Positions 48,989-58,038 of a stretch of DNA of 64,000 nt are shown piece after piece. The position numbers and the translations under genes were made by a program. A model generated the notes under the pieces. It was not told where the DNA came from. It saw only the letters and a program-made list of their open reading frames with translations, and did no database searches. Numbering within the stretch: position 1 is the first letter of the stretch; the number at the start of each line of letters is the position of its first letter. The stretch is from Corynebacterium minutissimum (GTDB lineage: Bacteria > Actinomycetota > Actinomycetes > Mycobacteriales > Mycobacteriaceae), in NCBI RefSeq assembly GCF_000805675.1, contig NZ_JSEF01000015.1, forward strand, positions 309,159 to 373,158. Reading direction: 5' to 3'.

Positions 48989-49438
48989 TTAGGCTGCGCG
49001 CTTGACGACGGCCCGAAAACCGTACTCCCCTGCCAGCATCTCCACCGCACGGCCCAGGGCCTCCAGCTCGCTGGGCGTGCCGGTGAGCACTTGACGGCAG
49101 CCGATTCCTACGCCGCGCGCAGTACCGTTCAGCGATTTCCCGCTGACGGGGTCCCAGTCGGCATCGCGGCACCAGCGGGTGCACCACTGCGCGGTGAGGG
49201 GATCATCGCCAGGCACGATGAATTCGCTCTCGCTGCGAATGCAGCGCGCCATAGCCCGCTCGATCGCTGGGCGCAGGCAGCGGGGCATGCCTGAAATCTG
49301 CAGCACGGCTGTGCAGACCTCACCGCTGACACGGTTGGGCCAGCTTTGTGCTGCATGAGCGAGCGATTCCCAGTCTGGGCTCGCTGACGAGACTGACGCA
49401 GATGCGTCAGCCTGCTGCGGGTGAACGCGTAGATTCAC
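48989..49438 (-). CDS. Hypothetical protein
   Basis: 149 residues, soluble, rich in Ala and Ser at the N terminus, with cysteines and tryptophans in the middle (CTAVLQ, QWCTRWCRDADWD). No known family recognised. GTG at 49438 was chosen as start because AAAGGAG precedes it at 8 nt; an ATG at 49492 adds 18 residues without support. It is convergent with the HAD gene (3 bp gap). A coding gene is likely, function unknown. Confidence 0.6.
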   Translation of the reverse strand: MNLRVHPQQADASASVSSASPDWESLAHAAQSWPNRVSGEVCTAVLQISGMPRCLRPAIERAMARCIRSESEFIVPGDDPLTAQWCTRWCRDADWDPVSGKSLNGTARGVGIGCRQVLTGTPSELEALGRAVEMLAGEYGFRAVVKRAA

Positions 49439-49746
49439 TCCTGTGTCTCCTTTGACGTCCGTGTGATGGCACGCCGACTCAAGCCGACGCAAGACGAGCT
49501 TCGTCTTCCCCTACGAACTTGTCTGCATCACATGCGGTGCGTCTGAAGTGTGACCACAATCTTCCCCCTGCCACTCGCACCCCATCAACCCTCAACCTGC
49601 ACTTAAACCCCCGCTGTCTCAACGTAAACTTGAGACTTACCCCCTAAAAATCACCACATCAATCACTGAAGTCACAGGCGTTAACATGAACACCAGCTGC
49701 ACATCACAGCCCCAGCGCCCCCACTACCCCCGCGCGGATCAGCTTC
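49439..49746. other. Gene-free stretch with a 7-bp dyad
   Basis: About 300 bp without a convincing gene. It holds the dyad GTCTCAA-7 nt-TTGAGAC (49616-49636) and a 21-codon frame from 49686 (MNTSCTSQPQ...) that has no ribosome-binding site. C-rich on the plus strand. Confidence 0.5.
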
Positions 49747-49780
49747 GCTAGCCGCGCGAGGCTTTCCCGGCGCGGCTAGC
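49747..49780 (-). terminator. Hairpin at the end of the serine hydrolase gene
   Basis: 11-bp stem GCTAGCCGCGC/GCGCGGCTAGC, 12-nt loop. It overlaps the hydrolase stop codon at 49776. No T-run follows on either strand. Confidence 0.5.
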
Positions 49781-50579
49781 GGGACTGGCATTCCTCCCAG
49801 ATGGCCGTGTTGGTCTCTGCCCACAGGGGCTTGCACCAGTCTCCGAAGTCACGGTCAGTCAACGCCACCATGGCCCACTCGCCAGCGATCCAGAGGAAGG
49901 TGCCGCTCATGCCGAAGTGGCCAACAGCATCGGAAGGCAGGCTGCCCATCCACTGGTCTTTCTCACCATGAATCTCAAAGCCCAAGCCCCACGTGCAGTC
50001 TTTGAAGCTGCCATAGCCCGGCACAATGCCCCGCAGACCAGGAAATTGGACGCGTGTCATCTCAGCCACCGTTGAGGAGTCCAGCAGCTGTGGCGACTGC
50101 ACCTCACGGGCAAAAGCGACAAGGTCCTCCACCGTAGACGTCAGCCCATGCCCAGCAGATCCCTCAAGCGTGGTGGCGGACATGCCCAAGGGAGCACAGA
50201 CACCTTCAGCAAGGTACTCAGGGAAAGGAATCTCGGTGGCCTTCTCCACCACCTCTGCGGCCCACTCATAGCCCGCCGAGGAATAGATGCACCGCTCCCC
50301 CACAGGTTTCTGTGGTTCGCGGGAATCAAAACCCACGCCGGCGGTATGCGCCAAGAGGTGGCGCAACGTAGAGCCTTCAGGACCAGCTGGTTGGTCCAAC
50401 TCCACCGCACCTTCTTCCACGGCCACCATCACCCCATAGGCGGCCACCAGCTTGGTCACTGACGCAACGGGGAAGCGGCGGGAAGCATCACCCACCTGCT
50501 CCACTACCTCGCCGCGGTGCAGCAGCGCACCGGCAACGGTATCGACAGGCCAGGACTCGATGGAAGAAAAAGCGCTCAT
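49776..50579 (-). CDS. Beta-lactamase-fold serine hydrolase
   Basis: 267 residues. Class C / esterase type: S40-V-T-K43 as SxxK, a Tyr-Ser-Ser at YSSAGYEWAA where class C enzymes have Tyr-x-Asn, and HFGMSG in place of the KTG triad. No signal peptide, so cytosolic; an esterase or peptidase role is more likely than antibiotic resistance. ATG at 50579 lies 11 bp after the stop of the Excalibur gene, so the two could be cotranscribed. Confidence 0.82.
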   Translation of the reverse strand: MSAFSSIESWPVDTVAGALLHRGEVVEQVGDASRRFPVASVTKLVAAYGVMVAVEEGAVELDQPAGPEGSTLRHLLAHTAGVGFDSREPQKPVGERCIYSSAGYEWAAEVVEKATEIPFPEYLAEGVCAPLGMSATTLEGSAGHGLTSTVEDLVAFAREVQSPQLLDSSTVAEMTRVQFPGLRGIVPGYGSFKDCTWGLGFEIHGEKDQWMGSLPSDAVGHFGMSGTFLWIAGEWAMVALTDRDFGDWCKPLWAETNTAIWEECQSR

Positions 50580-50589
50580 GCGCTCTAGC

Positions 50590-51261
50590 TTAACGAGGAT
50601 CGCGCTCGCAGCCTACGCCATCACCATCGCGGTCAAACTTGGACTGGAAACCCGGGTCGCTCGGGTAGATGGGACGGCCCAGTGCGTTCCATACATCAAG
50701 GCAGCGACCGTAGGTAGCAGGAGCCGGACGTGGTGCCGGGGCAGGTGCAGGTTTCGGAGCCGGCTTCGGCGCAGGAGCTGGCTGAGGCGCAGGCTTAGGG
50801 GCCGGAGCAGGCTCGGGCTTCGGCGCAGGGGCCGGGGCAGGAGCAGGTGCCGGTGCCGGAGCGGGTGCTGGCTTCTGTGGCGACGGGATGACTCCCGGCA
50901 GCGGGTTCGGGATGATGCCCTGCTGCACGGCCCAGTACACGCCACCAGCGACAGCGGCGAGAACAGCAGCGGTGATGCCCACGCCCAAGGCAATCTTTTC
51001 GCCCTGGGAGGACTGCTGGCCTTCAGCATCGCCAGCTTCTTCCTTGCTGGACGATTCCACGTTCAGGTCAGACGACAGCTCACCGCCGAGTTCAGACACC
51101 GAGGATTCAGACGGAGAGGATTCAGACACCGAAGCTTCCGAGGTGGCCGGCTCCACAGCGGGAGCGTCGACCTGCGCGTGTGCAGGGCTAACGACAGACA
51201 GAGACAGAGACAGAGATACAGACAAAGATGCGACGAGAACCGCGCGAGAGAACTTCTTCAT
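50590..51261 (-). CDS. Secreted or membrane-anchored Excalibur-domain protein
   Basis: 223 residues. Signal peptide (SRAVLVASLSVSLSLSLSVV), a Ser/Glu-rich stretch, a membrane segment about 90-110 (ALGVGITAAVLAAVAGGVYW), then a Pro/Ala/Lys repeat region about 128-180 and a C-terminal Excalibur calcium-binding motif DRDGDGVGCERDP with an upstream cysteine in GRCLDVWNALG. The Pro-Ala-Lys spacer probably spans the cell wall, exposing the calcium-binding end. Role unknown. Confidence 0.85.
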   Translation of the reverse strand: MKKFSRAVLVASLSVSLSLSLSVVSPAHAQVDAPAVEPATSEASVSESSPSESSVSELGGELSSDLNVESSSKEEAGDAEGQQSSQGEKIALGVGITAAVLAAVAGGVYWAVQQGIIPNPLPGVIPSPQKPAPAPAPAPAPAPAPAPKPEPAPAPKPAPQPAPAPKPAPKPAPAPAPRPAPATYGRCLDVWNALGRPIYPSDPGFQSKFDRDGDGVGCERDPR

Positions 51262-51388
51262 AAAAATAAGTTATAGCCCTAAACTTCTTCTCCTGGAAAT
51301 CCCTCCACCCCTTGGGGTAAAGCCTTCGTAACATGCGGGAAAACGGTTTTTAACCAGCGGGCGAATTCTCACGCCTCAAGTTGCGCTT

Positions 51389-53056
51389 ATGCTTCAGTGG
51401 AGAAACCGTGGAGGCATGCGCCGTTCCTTCTCTCGTCGCCGCCTCCTTCATGCCTCCGGCTTGGCCACCGCCACGGCCGCTTCCCTCGCCGCTTCTTCCG
51501 CCTCCGCTGCTGACCCCAACTCCACCGCTTCACTCGGCTTGGTAGACCCGCCGCAAGGCGAACTCCCCTTCCTCCATGGCGTGGCCTCAGGAGATCCGAT
51601 TCCGGATTCGGTCATCCTCTGGACGCGCGTGACCCCCACGGATGAGGCGCTCCCGGGCAGTGGGCTGGGCCCTGCGGTCACCGTGGAGTGGGAGGTGGCC
51701 CGGGATGGGGAGATGGGGGACGTCGTCAAGCGCGGGCGCACCCTAGCCACTGCGGAGCATGACCATACGGTGCACGTGGACCCGCATGGTCTGGAGCCAG
51801 ACACAGTGTATTTTTACCGCTTCCTCGTAGATGGGGTCTCCTCCCCCATCGGCCGCACCAAGACGGCACCGGCGGCGAGTGCGTCACCGGAGAAGCTCAC
51901 TTTTGGTGTGGCGTCATGCGCGAATTGGGAATCGGGGTTCTTCAGTGCCTACCGTGACATCGCGCAGCGCGCACATGCAGATCAGCTCGATTACATGGTC
52001 TTTTTGGGCGATTACATATATGAATACCGCTCCGGGGCCTATTCCGGTTTCGGCCCGGTGCGCCTGCACCACCCAGCACACGAGATTACGACGCTGGCGG
52101 ATTATCGCACGCGCTATGGCCGCTACCGTACCGACCTTGACCTGCAGGCAGCGCACGGCGCGCTGCCGTGGGTCGTGGTGTGGGATGACCACGAGATTGC
52201 GAACGATAACTGGTCTGGCGGCGCAGAAAACCACGACCCGGCTACGGAAGGCCCGTGGGTTACGCGTCAGTCAGCGGCCATGCGCGCCTATTTCGAGTGG
52301 ATGCCGGTGCGCGCTACTGCGCCGTCGGAGGCAGGGCATCTCTACCGTTCGCTGACTTTTGGTGATCTGGTGGAGCTGACCATGATGGATCTGCGTACCT
52401 ACCGCGATGAGCAGGTCTCCTGGAACCCCGTGGCTTTCACTGAGGAAGGCCGCTCGATGCTGGGTTCGGAGCAGTACACCTGGCTGCTGGGCAAGATTGA
52501 GACCTCACAGGCCAAGTGGAAGCTGCTGGGCAATTCCGTCATGTTTGCCCCGCTCAACCTGGTAACGCTGCAAGAGAATTCCATCACCGCGCAGGTGGCC
52601 AATGCCCTCACGAGCAACATCACGGGTATCCCCGTTAATGGGGATCAGTGGGATGGGTATTCCGCGGAGCGCCGAGCGCTTATCGACGTTCTCCCGGACC
52701 ATACCCTCTTCCTCACCGGGGACATCCACACCGAATGGGCCCACACCATCTCCAAGGGCGACCGCATCGTAGGAGCAGAGATGGTGTGCGCCTCCATTTC
52801 TGCGCCCAACATCAACGAGGCGCTCAACATGCGCCCGGGTAATGCCGTGTCCCACACCGCGCAGCAGGTTCTGCGCGCGGCCAATCCGCACTGCAAGCAC
52901 GTGGATCTGGACAGCCACGGCTATAGCTTCGTCACCGTCACTCGCGAGGAAGCCCACATGCGGTGGATGCGCGTCGAGGACCTACTCACACCGGATTCCC
53001 CGGTTCATGAAGCAGTATCGATGACGTTTAAGCCGGGCGTGGGTTTTATTAATTAA
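51389..53056 (+). CDS. phoD: PhoD-like phosphodiesterase / alkaline phosphatase, Tat exported
   Basis: 555 residues. Twin-arginine signal peptide with SRRRLLHAS near residue 15, then Ala-rich h-region. PhoD N-terminal block VASGDPIPDSVILWTRV and metal-binding residues in ASCANWESGF, LGDYIYEY, WDDHEIANDN and LTGDIHTEW. Expected to hydrolyse phosphodiesters outside the cell using iron and calcium. The start is uncertain: ATG at 51389 has no ribosome site; ATG at 51416 has GGAGG too close to it. Both keep the Tat motif. Confidence 0.88.
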   Translation: MLQWRNRGGMRRSFSRRRLLHASGLATATAASLAASSASAADPNSTASLGLVDPPQGELPFLHGVASGDPIPDSVILWTRVTPTDEALPGSGLGPAVTVEWEVARDGEMGDVVKRGRTLATAEHDHTVHVDPHGLEPDTVYFYRFLVDGVSSPIGRTKTAPAASASPEKLTFGVASCANWESGFFSAYRDIAQRAHADQLDYMVFLGDYIYEYRSGAYSGFGPVRLHHPAHEITTLADYRTRYGRYRTDLDLQAAHGALPWVVVWDDHEIANDNWSGGAENHDPATEGPWVTRQSAAMRAYFEWMPVRATAPSEAGHLYRSLTFGDLVELTMMDLRTYRDEQVSWNPVAFTEEGRSMLGSEQYTWLLGKIETSQAKWKLLGNSVMFAPLNLVTLQENSITAQVANALTSNITGIPVNGDQWDGYSAERRALIDVLPDHTLFLTGDIHTEWAHTISKGDRIVGAEMVCASISAPNINEALNMRPGNAVSHTAQQVLRAANPHCKHVDLDSHGYSFVTVTREEAHMRWMRVEDLLTPDSPVHEAVSMTFKPGVGFIN

Positions 53057-53186
53057 TTCCCCGAATCCAGTAACGAAGGGTCCTCGGGGACCGATAAGTC
53101 AGATGTAACGCTTCACCGCGTTGCATCCCTATCACTCATATGTCTCATGCGCTCTCTCCCGAGCGTCTCCCACGGTGAGCCTCCCG

Positions 53187-54743
53187 TTAGTTCGCGGTAG
53201 AAGGCTCGGTGGCGCCGGCAGTCGCCACCGCCGTCTCCGGCACGTGGGATTCCTTGGTACCCGTGGCGGTCTCCGTGGCACCCTCAGTGCCCGAACCGCC
53301 ACCTTCTACTGCTTCAGGAGTATCCACCGGCGCTGGTGCGACGGACGTCTGATCCTGCGCGGCATCCTCCGTCGCCCCGTCCGTCACCTCTGCGGTGGGC
53401 TCTTTACCTGTGCTTGCCGGCGTCTCGTGCTCACTCGGCCCGGGTTCCGGCGTAGCGGACTCCGTAGATGGGACTGCGGATTCCGTAATTTCACTCATCC
53501 AGCGCGATGGAGACAGCCACCCGGCATCCACTCCATCCGGGTTCGCGGAGGCCAGCCACAGCGCGCCAACCACGCCAAGGCCTGCTAGGAGGCCGGTTGT
53601 CGACGCCCTCACGCGCCCACCTACCGTCCAGAAATAGGCCCACTTATTCTTCGGCTTATCCGCACGCCAGATGCCTCGCCGGTACTCGTCCTGTTCTTCG
53701 TCCTTGTCGCTATCCGAGTACGCTGGACGGCCCGGCCCATTGTCATTGCTCGTGTCCGTCTTGGCCACGGCCCCGGACACCGCCTGTGACGCTTCCTGCG
53801 ACTCTGCAGCTGATCCTGCAGCCTTGTTTGCTGCCTGCGCCTTCGCTGCTGACATGACCGTCGGGGGCGCCTCGTTCAGGTCCACAGGGAGTTCATCCGG
53901 GATAGCTTCCGAGTTCGGCAGCTTATACAGGTCCCAGAAGGAGGCAAGCAAGGCCGAACGAATGGCGCGTTCCACTGCCCACTGGCGCGCAGGGTTGACT
54001 TGCACGAGCACGCGGTACTTGACTTGCCACGGCTGGCCGGCGACGGTCGGCGCCACGATTCCGGTCGCGGGGAGAACATCCAGCTCGCCGGCCACATCTG
54101 CGCGAATATCCGGGGAATGGATGGCATGTTCCGAAATCTTCTCCACGCGCGCGGTAATGTCCGGCAGGTTATCGCCCTCATGAACCGGGATGGCGATATC
54201 CACCACTGCACGCGACCACTCTTGCGAGAAGTTCGTCACCACGCCCGCCGAGCCGTTAGGCACCATGACTACCTCGCCTGTAGGGGTGCGCACGGTCGTT
54301 GTACGCAGGGTCAAGGACACCACGGTGCCCTCCACGCCCGTCACGCCGTCGAAGCTCACGTAATCGCCCACACCGAACTGCTTCTCCGACAGAATGAAGA
54401 AACCCGCGAGGAAATCACCAATAATGCTCTGCGCGCCGAAACCAACGGCAGCAGACACGACCGTTGCAGGGATGGCCGCTCCCAGGGGCGGCACGCCGAG
54501 GTTGGCCAATGCTGCGACGATAAGAAGGAAATACGCCACCGCCTGGGCCACGTACACCAGCGCGCCGGCCAGCGCTAAGCGCGCCTTGGTTGACTCCTCG
54601 TTCTCATCGAGCCGCGACTCGATTACGCGCACGGCCAGACGGCCAATGCGAGGAATGAGAATCGCCGTGAGCAGCATGCCCAGAAGCGGCAGACCGTGGT
54701 CGACGACTGCCTGCCAGATGGCGAACATGTAAAACTTCAGCAT
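53187..54743 (-). CDS. mscCG: Mechanosensitive channel, MscCG type
   Basis: 518 residues. MscS-like core: three membrane segments, the third with pore block SAAVGFGAQSIIGDFLAGFF (about 95-114), then the cytosolic beta domain (FDGVTGVEGTVVSLTLRTTTV). Unlike plain MscS it has a C-terminal extension of about 230 residues with a fourth membrane segment (TTGLLAGLGVVGALWLA) and an outer tail rich in Thr, Glu and Pro. This is the layout of the C. glutamicum glutamate exporter MscCG (NCgl1221). It opens on membrane tension and can release glutamate. Confidence 0.93.
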   Translation of the reverse strand: MLKFYMFAIWQAVVDHGLPLLGMLLTAILIPRIGRLAVRVIESRLDENEESTKARLALAGALVYVAQAVAYFLLIVAALANLGVPPLGAAIPATVVSAAVGFGAQSIIGDFLAGFFILSEKQFGVGDYVSFDGVTGVEGTVVSLTLRTTTVRTPTGEVVMVPNGSAGVVTNFSQEWSRAVVDIAIPVHEGDNLPDITARVEKISEHAIHSPDIRADVAGELDVLPATGIVAPTVAGQPWQVKYRVLVQVNPARQWAVERAIRSALLASFWDLYKLPNSEAIPDELPVDLNEAPPTVMSAAKAQAANKAAGSAAESQEASQAVSGAVAKTDTSNDNGPGRPAYSDSDKDEEQDEYRRGIWRADKPKNKWAYFWTVGGRVRASTTGLLAGLGVVGALWLASANPDGVDAGWLSPSRWMSEITESAVPSTESATPEPGPSEHETPASTGKEPTAEVTDGATEDAAQDQTSVAPAPVDTPEAVEGGGSGTEGATETATGTKESHVPETAVATAGATEPSTAN

Positions 54744-54796
54744 TGCACCAAGAGTAGACCTCGATGCTGCCAGAAGCCTTGGAGAATCAGACCACC

Positions 54797-56401
54797 TTAG
54801 CGCTCAGCGCGGTGAATAAGGTAGTAGTTGGGCGTTGGCTTCCACGTGTATCCTGCCGGAACAATATCCTTGCCATAGGCCCCCAAGGACTTCGACGTCC
54901 ACAGCGGAATCGCCGGCATCGCCGTCACCAGCAGGTCCTGGGCCTCGGCATAGTACTTGTGGGCTTCGTCCTTGGTGCGCGCCTTGCCAGCCTTCTCCAG
55001 CAATCTATCGAACTCCCGATTATCAAACCCAGACTCATTTGCCGCCGAGTAGGAGGCAAACAGCGGTGCTAGGAAGGAAGACTCGTCTGGGTACTCCGCC
55101 TGCCAGGACGTGCGGAACGCACCAGTGATATGGCGGGCAGTGACCTGTTGACGCAGCTCCTTGAAGGTATCGATGGGACGTCCTTCCACCGGCACACCGA
55201 GGGTATCTTCCATCTGCTGCGCCACGGCATCGACCCACTCCTTGTGGCTGCCGTCAACGTTGTAGGCAATGCTGAAGGTCCCCTCGAAGGGATCCATCTT
55301 CTCCGCCTTGGCCCAGAGCTCGCGAGCCTTGTCTGGCTGGTGAGTCAGCACCTCCGCATCTTGCGGTGCTGGCGGCATCTCTCCATGCAGCGGCGCGATA
55401 AAACCATTCGCTGGAATCACCGTGTCATAAAACAGTTCACTAGCTAGCTTCTCGCGGTCTATGGCCATCGACAACGCTCGGCGGCGCAAGCGACCTGCCT
55501 CACCACTGAAATTAGACTCATTAGCCGGGATGGTGATTTCCATCATGGAACCCACTGGCCTGCTAAAAGCTTGCGAACCCAACTCTTCTTCAAACGTTCT
55601 GAGCTTCTCCGCCGGAATGTGGACCAGCACGTCCAAGTCTCCCGATACTAAGTCCTTGTAGGCCTGACCCTCTGAGGGGTACACCACGAACTTGATGCCC
55701 TCATTCTGCGGAGTGCGCGGGCCCGTATAGCGCGGATTAGGCACCACGGTCAGCGCTTTTTCGTGCTCCCACGAGGCCAAGACATAAGGCCCGTTGCCAA
55801 TGGGATCAGTACCGCGTTCGGCCAGTTCATCCTGATCCTCAGAACGCATAGGGAAGAAAACCGAGTAGCCCAAGCGCTCGATGAAGCCACTAGTGGGACG
55901 GGAAAGCTCAATGCGGAAGGACTTCTCCCCCGTCACCGTCAACCCGCGCATGTTCTTCTGGCCCTCATGGAATCCCAGAATCGGCTCGAAATGATGCGCC
56001 GAGAGCAGCGACTGGCGCACAGCGGTATTCCACGTATCTACGAAGTCCTCGGCATCGACATCGGAGCCATCAGCAAAGACCGCGTCATCCCGGATAACCA
56101 CGTTATAGGTCGTATCGTTGACCTGGGTCACGGATTCCGCCATGTCATAGTGCGGCTTGCCAGATTTATCGAGGTACATCAGGCCGGAGTACACCAGATT
56201 GATAATGGTATGTCCGCAGACATCATTGGAGTCTGCTGGTATGAGAGAATTCTGCGGTTCCGAAATGTCGGTGGTGATAAGGTCTAGGCCTTCAGTGTCC
56301 ATGGGTGCTGTGTCCGCTGTACACCCAGTAGACACAGCTGCCGCAGCACACGCTACGGTCAGCGCTGCTATTACTCTGCGGCCCAGGCGAACAATTCTCA
56401 C
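54797..56401 (-). CDS. Peptide-type ABC transporter substrate-binding lipoprotein
   Basis: 534 residues. Lipoprotein signal with VSTGC27. Family 5 extracellular solute-binding protein: PIGNGPYVLASWEHEK, RRALSMAIDREKLA and the terminal NYYLIH are typical of Dpp/Opp binding proteins. It would deliver peptides or another solute to an ABC permease, but no permease or ATPase gene is nearby, so it either serves a system elsewhere or stands alone. Terminal basic residues HRAER. Confidence 0.9.
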   Translation of the reverse strand: MRIVRLGRRVIAALTVACAAAAVSTGCTADTAPMDTEGLDLITTDISEPQNSLIPADSNDVCGHTIINLVYSGLMYLDKSGKPHYDMAESVTQVNDTTYNVVIRDDAVFADGSDVDAEDFVDTWNTAVRQSLLSAHHFEPILGFHEGQKNMRGLTVTGEKSFRIELSRPTSGFIERLGYSVFFPMRSEDQDELAERGTDPIGNGPYVLASWEHEKALTVVPNPRYTGPRTPQNEGIKFVVYPSEGQAYKDLVSGDLDVLVHIPAEKLRTFEEELGSQAFSRPVGSMMEITIPANESNFSGEAGRLRRRALSMAIDREKLASELFYDTVIPANGFIAPLHGEMPPAPQDAEVLTHQPDKARELWAKAEKMDPFEGTFSIAYNVDGSHKEWVDAVAQQMEDTLGVPVEGRPIDTFKELRQQVTARHITGAFRTSWQAEYPDESSFLAPLFASYSAANESGFDNREFDRLLEKAGKARTKDEAHKYYAEAQDLLVTAMPAIPLWTSKSLGAYGKDIVPAGYTWKPTPNYYLIHRAER

Positions 56402-56447
56402 CTTTGACTCCTCTCGTCCGCACCTACTTTAACGTATTTATTAGCTT

Positions 56448-57524
56448 CTAATCATCTCTTTTCTCATAGCGCCGCATAAGTTTTTCCACCAGCTCATCGG
56501 TGAGCTTGTCATCAGACAAAATACGGTCCAGAAGCTCACGCGGCGTGGGCCCATCAGTGTTCTGGGAATCATAGGAGTCACCAGAAAGGTCTACGCCAAA
56601 GTCAGAGTCGGTATCGGAGGAGGCCGCCGCCATCTCTGCAGACATCTCGGCGACTTCTTCGTTGAAGGAATCGAGGAACTCGGAGGCGTCGATAGTCGCG
56701 TCGGCCCTGCGCTTTCCTTCCCGCACCTCACGTTCAATGCGGCGCTGCAGGGCCTTTTCCATCTGGTTGTGACGCCATGCGCGCAGCTTGGTCGGCTCCA
56801 AGCGGCGGCCAACGGCACGGCCTTTATTCTCCGCCTTGCGCGCCAAAACCATGACATAGGCCGCGGTGTCATTCACCGGCGCCCACTCTTGACGAGCAGG
56901 CACGCGCCAGCCCGCCCAAATACCCAGCATGGTCAGGACAAAGGAGACGATGGGGCCAATAATGACGCCCCACGCCAAGTGACCCGTGGAATTCGCCCCC
57001 AACACCACCAGCGCGCATGCCACCGCCGGAATCACGGTGGGGGTGTTATCACCGAAGATGGCCGGCTGACGGCCCATGACGATGTCACGAATCATGGAGC
57101 CACCCGTGGCCGTAAACACGCCCATCATGATGCAGGGAATGAAGGGCAGGCCGTAGGCAATGGCCTTGAGCGCGCCTGTCGACGCCCACAGGGCCGACAC
57201 CACCGCATCACCATGAGACTGCACATAATCCCAGGTCTTGCCCTTGAAGTAGACAAAACGCGCAAGGAGCGCCCCGGCGAAGGCGAGGTAAAGGTACTCC
57301 GGCTGGCTCATCGCCGCTACCGTGCCACGGTTAATGAGCACGTCACGGGTCATACCGCCGCCGAGGGAGGAAAACATCGCGATGAAGAAGAAGCCCACGA
57401 TGTCATAGCCGCGCTGGCGGGCCATCGTGCCGCCAATCATGCCCATGAGAAGGACGCCGATAATGTCGGACCAGTAATACAGCGACTCGATTAACGGGTC
57501 CATCTCAACACTCATGTGGGTCAT
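56448..57524 (-). CDS. TRIC-type cation channel with long cytosolic tail
   Basis: 358 residues. Two repeats of the UPF0126/TRIC domain: FFFIAMFSSLGGGMTRDVLINRG and the second GVFTATGGSMIRDIVMGRQP, each with the glycine-rich helix kink. About seven membrane segments to residue 210. A further 145 residues form a charged cytosolic helix-rich tail (RNQMEKAL..., then Ser/Asp-rich, ending in DDKLTDELVEKLMRRYEKRDD). The tail is an addition to the basic family. Alternative starts at MSVEM and MDPL exist. Confidence 0.85.
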   Translation of the reverse strand: MTHMSVEMDPLIESLYYWSDIIGVLLMGMIGGTMARQRGYDIVGFFFIAMFSSLGGGMTRDVLINRGTVAAMSQPEYLYLAFAGALLARFVYFKGKTWDYVQSHGDAVVSALWASTGALKAIAYGLPFIPCIMMGVFTATGGSMIRDIVMGRQPAIFGDNTPTVIPAVACALVVLGANSTGHLAWGVIIGPIVSFVLTMLGIWAGWRVPARQEWAPVNDTAAYVMVLARKAENKGRAVGRRLEPTKLRAWRHNQMEKALQRRIEREVREGKRRADATIDASEFLDSFNEEVAEMSAEMAAASSDTDSDFGVDLSGDSYDSQNTDGPTPRELLDRILSDDKLTDELVEKLMRRYEKRDD

Positions 57525-57610
57525 CGTATCGGGTAGCGCGCCGATTCTCGCATTAAGGGCACTCTGACCCGCACTGTGGATGCTGCAGTGAGAAAGGAAG
57601 CAGTGTCGTG

Positions 57611-58036
57611 CTAGTGCGAGTACAACTTGCCGTACGTGTTCTCTATCCAGATTACGTAGAACACTTCCCTGTCTTTCCAGCCCACAAACGGCAAGTTTCC
57701 CTTGTGGCGGTAGACCCTAAACCGCGATAAGTCTTGAAAAGGCTGTGGGATGTCAGGCTTAATGGCAGTAGCAGGGATGTATTCAGAGCCCAGCCCATGT
57801 TTTGGATGCTGCGTCAATTCTTTCCATGTGAGGATAGACCGCCTGTGCCATTTTTCTAGGAACTCCGCTCGCATGGAATCATCCATTTCTTCAAAGCCCC
57901 ATCCCTTTTGGAGAAACCTAGTGGATAAAAGCGGATAGTCCTCTCGAGTACTGCCTAGAGCATCAAGAACGCCCTTCTCTGGTGTGCTTCTTGCTGCGCG
58001 AACTGGGCGAGTCCCCCTTCGTTTATTCTTGCCCAC
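57611..58036 (-). CDS. Candidate toxin of a Panacea toxin-antitoxin pair
   Basis: 141 residues, GTG start 2 nt after the stop of the DUF4065 gene on the same strand. Basic N terminus (KNKRRGTRPVRAAR). C-terminal part reads RFRVYRHKGNLPFVGWKDRE then VFYVIWIENTYGKLYSH, an arrangement of aromatic and charged residues seen in small toxins of the RelE/HigB-like size class, though I cannot name a family. Lower GC than the core genes around it. As it directly follows a Panacea antitoxin-like gene, it is the natural toxin candidate. Its activity is unknown. Confidence 0.6.
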   Translation of the reverse strand: MGKNKRRGTRPVRAARSTPEKGVLDALGSTREDYPLLSTRFLQKGWGFEEMDDSMRAEFLEKWHRRSILTWKELTQHPKHGLGSEYIPATAIKPDIPQPFQDLSRFRVYRHKGNLPFVGWKDREVFYVIWIENTYGKLYSH

Positions 58037-58038
58037 GG

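Noticed and set aside
49686..49751. 21-codon frame MNTSCTSQPQ...
   Set aside because: No ribosome-binding site or leaderless spacing; looks like chance in a C-rich gap.
49776..50579. Antibiotic-resistance beta-lactamase
   Set aside because: The SxxK is present but there is no signal peptide, Tyr-x-Asn is Tyr-Ser-Ser and the KTG is HFG, so an esterase-like hydrolase is more likely.
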